From Kroppenstedtia eburnea (GTDB lineage: Bacteria > Bacillota > Bacilli > Thermoactinomycetales > DSM-45169), in assembly GCF_013282215.1 (NCBI RefSeq), contig NZ_CP048103.1, forward strand, positions 1,488,001 through 1,552,000: a stretch of 64,000 nucleotides of DNA, in the 5' to 3' direction. Shown piece by piece: positions 61,912 to 64,000 of the stretch (the first letter of the stretch is position 1; the number at the start of each line of letters is the position of its first letter). The notes under the pieces are model-generated. The model had not been told where the DNA came from. It ran no database searches and saw only the letters and a program-made list of their open reading frames with translations. A program made the position numbers and the translations under genes.

Positions 61912-62139
61912 ATGCCTGATATCAGTGAGATGTCAATATCTATTTTTGGGGGCCTGGTACGGTTAAGTGATGATCAACTCTCTGAGCGAAGGTGGCCTCG
62001 AGGTGACACTTACCATGGACGAAGTTGGGTTTACGGCAGCTCTGCTCCCCACCCTGATGGGCGTCGCCATTGCCGCCCGTTCCGCTTTCAGACTGTCACC
62101 GGCGGAAGCGACCCGGTATGCGGATGGAAGGAGAAATAC
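61912..62139 (+). other. Possible permease remnant or spurious frame
   Basis: One plus-strand frame (61967-62158) reads GFTAALLPTLMGVAIAARSA then FRLSPAEATRYADG, which resembles the C-terminal end of FtsX/MacB-type ABC permeases (LxPAEALRYE). There is no binding site or upstream domain, so it may be a gene relic or chance. Confidence 0.3.
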
Positions 62140-62175
62140 AAAACAGCCGGCGGTGTGACCGTCGGCTGTTTTTAG
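62140..62175. terminator. Terminator downstream of the lipoprotein gene region
   Basis: AAACAGCCGGCGG (62142-62154 region) pairs with CCGTCGGCTGTTT (62159-62171), with A before and T after, so it can work in both directions. Confidence 0.85.
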
Positions 62176-62195
62176 TAGTCATATCCGGAACTGAC

Positions 62196-62663
62196 TCATG
62201 GCTTTTCCACCCGTTTCCACTTCAGTCCCGGATATTCCCGGACATAGCGTTGAAAGGCGTCGTTTCCGATGTAGCCGCCCCGGCGGTTGTCGTAGTTTTG
62301 CTGAAAGTTGACCACTTTCCAGCCGCGGGCGGTCCGGCGGAGTTTGACCCGGAAGTCCCGCTTGTCCGATGGACGGTGAATCCAGATGGTTTTGGTCATC
62401 ATCTGGGAATCGGTGGGAGAGATGGTGATCAGGATGGGTGGATTTTTCTGTTTGGAGGTCTTGGTCTGCTCCACGCGCCAACCCAGCTCCTTCCGGCTGC
62501 GTTGACGATCCAGCAGACGGGAGGAGTGGTTCAGGTCGCCTTCCACCCAGACTTCTTTGTAAAACCGGACGGCGGTTTTTTCCGGACCGGACAGATTGTT
62601 ACCGCATCCCCCTGAGGCCAGACCGAGCAGGAGGGTGAGAAACAGGATCCCGTATTTTTTCAT
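62196..62663 (-). CDS. Small lipoprotein of unknown function
   Basis: A 155-residue secreted lipoprotein: signal peptide MKKYGILFLTLLLGLASGGC with the lipobox cysteine at 20, then a basic globular domain (KTAVRFYKEVWVEGDLNHSS near the start, and RVKLRRTARGWKVVNFQQNY) that has the layout of DUF4878/NTF2-like lipoproteins. No function can be assigned. GGGAGTG lies about 9 bases before the ATG. Confidence 0.75.
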   Translation of the reverse strand: MKKYGILFLTLLLGLASGGCGNNLSGPEKTAVRFYKEVWVEGDLNHSSRLLDRQRSRKELGWRVEQTKTSKQKNPPILITISPTDSQMMTKTIWIHRPSDKRDFRVKLRRTARGWKVVNFQQNYDNRRGGYIGNDAFQRYVREYPGLKWKRVEKP

Positions 62664-62693
62664 CCTTCGGCACTCCCGACTGAAAGAATTGTG

Positions 62694-62828
62694 ATCTAGA
62701 AGGTGATTTATGCGTTCATGGCCGGTCGGGATGGGGTTTCACATGTCGTTTTCGTTGTTCTGACGATCCAAAATCACTCCATGTGAAACCCAACCCTCCC
62801 TTTGAGGGACTTTTTCACAACGCTTCTG
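62694..62828 (+). repeat. Dispersed hairpin repeat, copy F1 (short form, tandem pair)
   Basis: Short form. Left end TCTAGAAGGTGATTTA, stem GGGATGGGGTTTCACATG (62728-62745) with CATGTGAAACCCAACCC (62780-62796), right end TCACAACGCTTCTGG near 62816-62829. It abuts copy F2. Confidence 0.88.
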
Positions 62829-62943
62829 GTGCTGAGACGGTCGGGATGGGGTGTTCCGCTGTGTTTCGTTGACTGACGAGCCAAAGGCACTCTGCGGAAA
62901 ACCCAACCCTCTCTCCGATGAACTTTTTCACAACACTTCTAAG
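62829..62943 (+). repeat. Dispersed hairpin repeat, copy F2 (diverged, stem conserved)
   Basis: Second member of the tandem pair. GGTCGGGATGGGG is followed by TGTTCCGCTG, where other copies have TTTCACATG, and the far arm reads TCTGCGGAAAACCC, where others have CATGTGAAACCC. The pairing is kept although both arms changed. Right end TCACAACACTTCTAAG (62928-62943). Confidence 0.85.
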
Positions 62944-63077
62944 TAAATTCTTCAGCCTTAGTCATGTGCCGGAAGCAGGGAAATCATGCAAACCCTCCAT
63001 CCTCGCGACTTCAAAAAATATGATATAATCGATCAGCTGATGGCAAACGTGGGTTCGAACACCGGGGAGGTGCAGGT

Positions 63078-63581
63078 GTGCGGATTATAGGGATTGATCC
63101 GGGGATCGCCATTGTGGGATATGGCGTGATCGACCGACAGGGAAATCGGTTGAAAGCCGTCGACTACGGCAGTATCCAGACTGAGGCGGGATTGTCGACG
63201 GCGACCCGGCTCAAACAGATTTACGATGAGGTTACTGAACTGTATCAAAAGTTCCGTCCCGATGTGGTGGCGATTGAGAAGTTGTTTTTCAATCGGAATG
63301 TGACCACCGCCTTCACCGTCGGACAGGCGCGGGGAGTGTTGATGCTGGCGGCGGAGGAGGCGGGGGCTGTCATCACGGAGTACACGCCGTTGCAGGTGAA
63401 GATGGCAGTGGTCGGTTACGGTCAGGCACAAAAGCGGCAGATTCAGGAGATGGTTCGGATCCTCCTGAATCTGCCGGAAATCCCGAAGCCCGATGATGTG
63501 GCGGATGCTCTGGGCGTGGCGATCTGTGAAGCCCATTCCAATACCTTCACCGATCGGCTCGGAAAGGGGAGGTGGAAGTGA
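63078..63581 (+). CDS. ruvC: Holliday junction resolvase RuvC
   Basis: A 167-residue resolvase with the four catalytic acids: aspartate 7 in RIIGIDPGIAIVGYG, glutamate in VVAIEKLFFNRN (about 66) and two aspartates in KPDDVADALGVAICEAH (about 137-143). It cuts junctions migrated by RuvAB. GTG start at 63078 with GGGGAGGTG upstream. It overlaps ruvA by one base. 62944-63077 before it holds nothing further that I recognise. Confidence 0.96.
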   Translation: MRIIGIDPGIAIVGYGVIDRQGNRLKAVDYGSIQTEAGLSTATRLKQIYDEVTELYQKFRPDVVAIEKLFFNRNVTTAFTVGQARGVLMLAAEEAGAVITEYTPLQVKMAVVGYGQAQKRQIQEMVRILLNLPEIPKPDDVADALGVAICEAHSNTFTDRLGKGRWK

Positions 63582-64000
63582 TGATCGAGTTTATCCGGGG
63601 AACCGTGGCTTATCGGGCGACGGAAGCGATCGTGGTGGAGACAGGGGGGGTGGGGTATCTGATTTTTTGCACCTATCCTCTGGAGTGGGAAGAGGGGGAA
63701 GAGGTGACTGTGTACACCCATCAGGTGATCCGGGAGGACGCCCATACCCTGTATGGGTTTCGTGAGCGGCAGGTGCGGGATCTGTTCCGGCTCCTGTTGG
63801 AGGTGTCGGGGATCGGACCCAAGGTGGCACTGGCGGTGACCGGCTCCGGGGATCCGGGGCGCTTGGTGAACGCGGTGGAGCAGGAAGATCTCCGTTTTCT
63901 CACCAAACTTCCGGGGGTGGGGAAGAAGACGGCCCAGCGGATCGTGTTGGATCTGAAGGATAAGCTGAAAAAAGCGGGCTTCAGTGAGAGCACCTTTTCC
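63581..64000 (+). CDS. ruvA: Holliday junction DNA helicase subunit RuvA (runs off the window)
   Basis: The first 140 residues of RuvA. Domain I OB fold MIEFIRGTVAYRATEAIVVE, GGVGYLIFCTYPLEW, and THQVIREDAHTLYGFRERQV with the acidic pin region, then domain II with two helix-hairpin-helix motifs (LEVSGIGPKVALAVTG and LTKLPGVGKKTAQRIVLDLK). The C-terminal RuvB-binding domain III lies beyond the window. Its ATG shares the A of the ruvC stop (TGATG), so it is coupled. Confidence 0.96.
   Translation, partial: MIEFIRGTVAYRATEAIVVETGGVGYLIFCTYPLEWEEGEEVTVYTHQVIREDAHTLYGFRERQVRDLFRLLLEVSGIGPKVALAVTGSGDPGRLVNAVEQEDLRFLTKLPGVGKKTAQRIVLDLKDKLKKAGFSESTFS

Overview
The window reads as one contiguous chromosomal stretch of a GC-rich, endospore-forming Gram-positive bacterium of the Bacillales, most like the Thermoactinomycetaceae (Kroppenstedtia/Desmospora-type genomes). 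The basis is gene order and content: spoIIB-maf-radC-mreBCD-minCD, spoIVFAB, rplU-prp-rpmA-spo0B-obgE, a thrR/hom/thrC/thrB/pheA block, and safA/yebC/ruvC/ruvA all follow the Bacillus arrangement, and there are many TTG and GTG starts behind strong AGGAGG-type ribosome binding sites. The assignment is inferred from sequence reading only; no search was run.

Layout. 1-7.0 kb: cell shape and division (SpoIIB-like SPOR protein, Maf, RadC, MreB/C/D, MinC/D). 7.1-8.5 kb: an AT-richer patch with the decayed C-terminus of a polymorphic (LXG-type) toxin, an intact YezG-like immunity gene and a small membrane protein. 8.8-11.3 kb: an FAD-dependent dehydrogenase and a carboxylesterase. 11.4-16.6 kb: sporulation and translation core (spoIVFA/FB, rplU with leader, prp, rpmA, spo0B, obgE). 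16.6-18.2 kb: a small membrane protein and a frameshifted GNAT gene. 18.2-24.3 kb: proline catabolism (putP, rocA, proline dehydrogenase) with a divergent PAS/sigma-54 activator and two textbook -24/-12 promoters. 24.3-25.7 kb: fructosamine-kinase-like protein coupled to a low-molecular-weight phosphatase. 25.8-31.7 kb: threonine, phenylalanine and branched-chain amino acid genes; ilvE is preceded by a ykkC-class riboswitch and terminator. 31.9-35.6 kb: hydrolase remnant, map, ybdD, cstA. 35.9-39.0 kb: glutamine-type ABC importer. 39.2-44.3 kb: a decayed APC permease, tatA, dedA and an intact APC paralogue. 45.3-49.4 kb: MFS transporter and an SGNH-hydrolase/ABC exporter operon. 49.6-54.9 kb: spore coat genes (safA, CotS-type), a nitrilase-family protein, yebC, GNAT, CDF transporter. 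55.0-61.8 kb: divalent metal import (mntABCD, feoA and a split feoB). 62.2-64.0 kb: lipoprotein, ruvC and the start of ruvA.

The feature least explained by known annotation is a family of short non-coding repeats with inverted ends. Seven copies (five loci singly, one tandem pair) lie only between genes, four of them within about 30 bases of a gene's stop codon. Each folds into a long hairpin, and one divergent copy keeps the stem although its sequence changed on both arms. Other notable points are the sigma-54 wiring of proline degradation, the probable ppGpp riboswitch before ilvE, similar metal-regulator palindromes before mntA and feoA, an operator-like palindrome in the cstA promoter spacer, and an apparent AUC start in glnQ.
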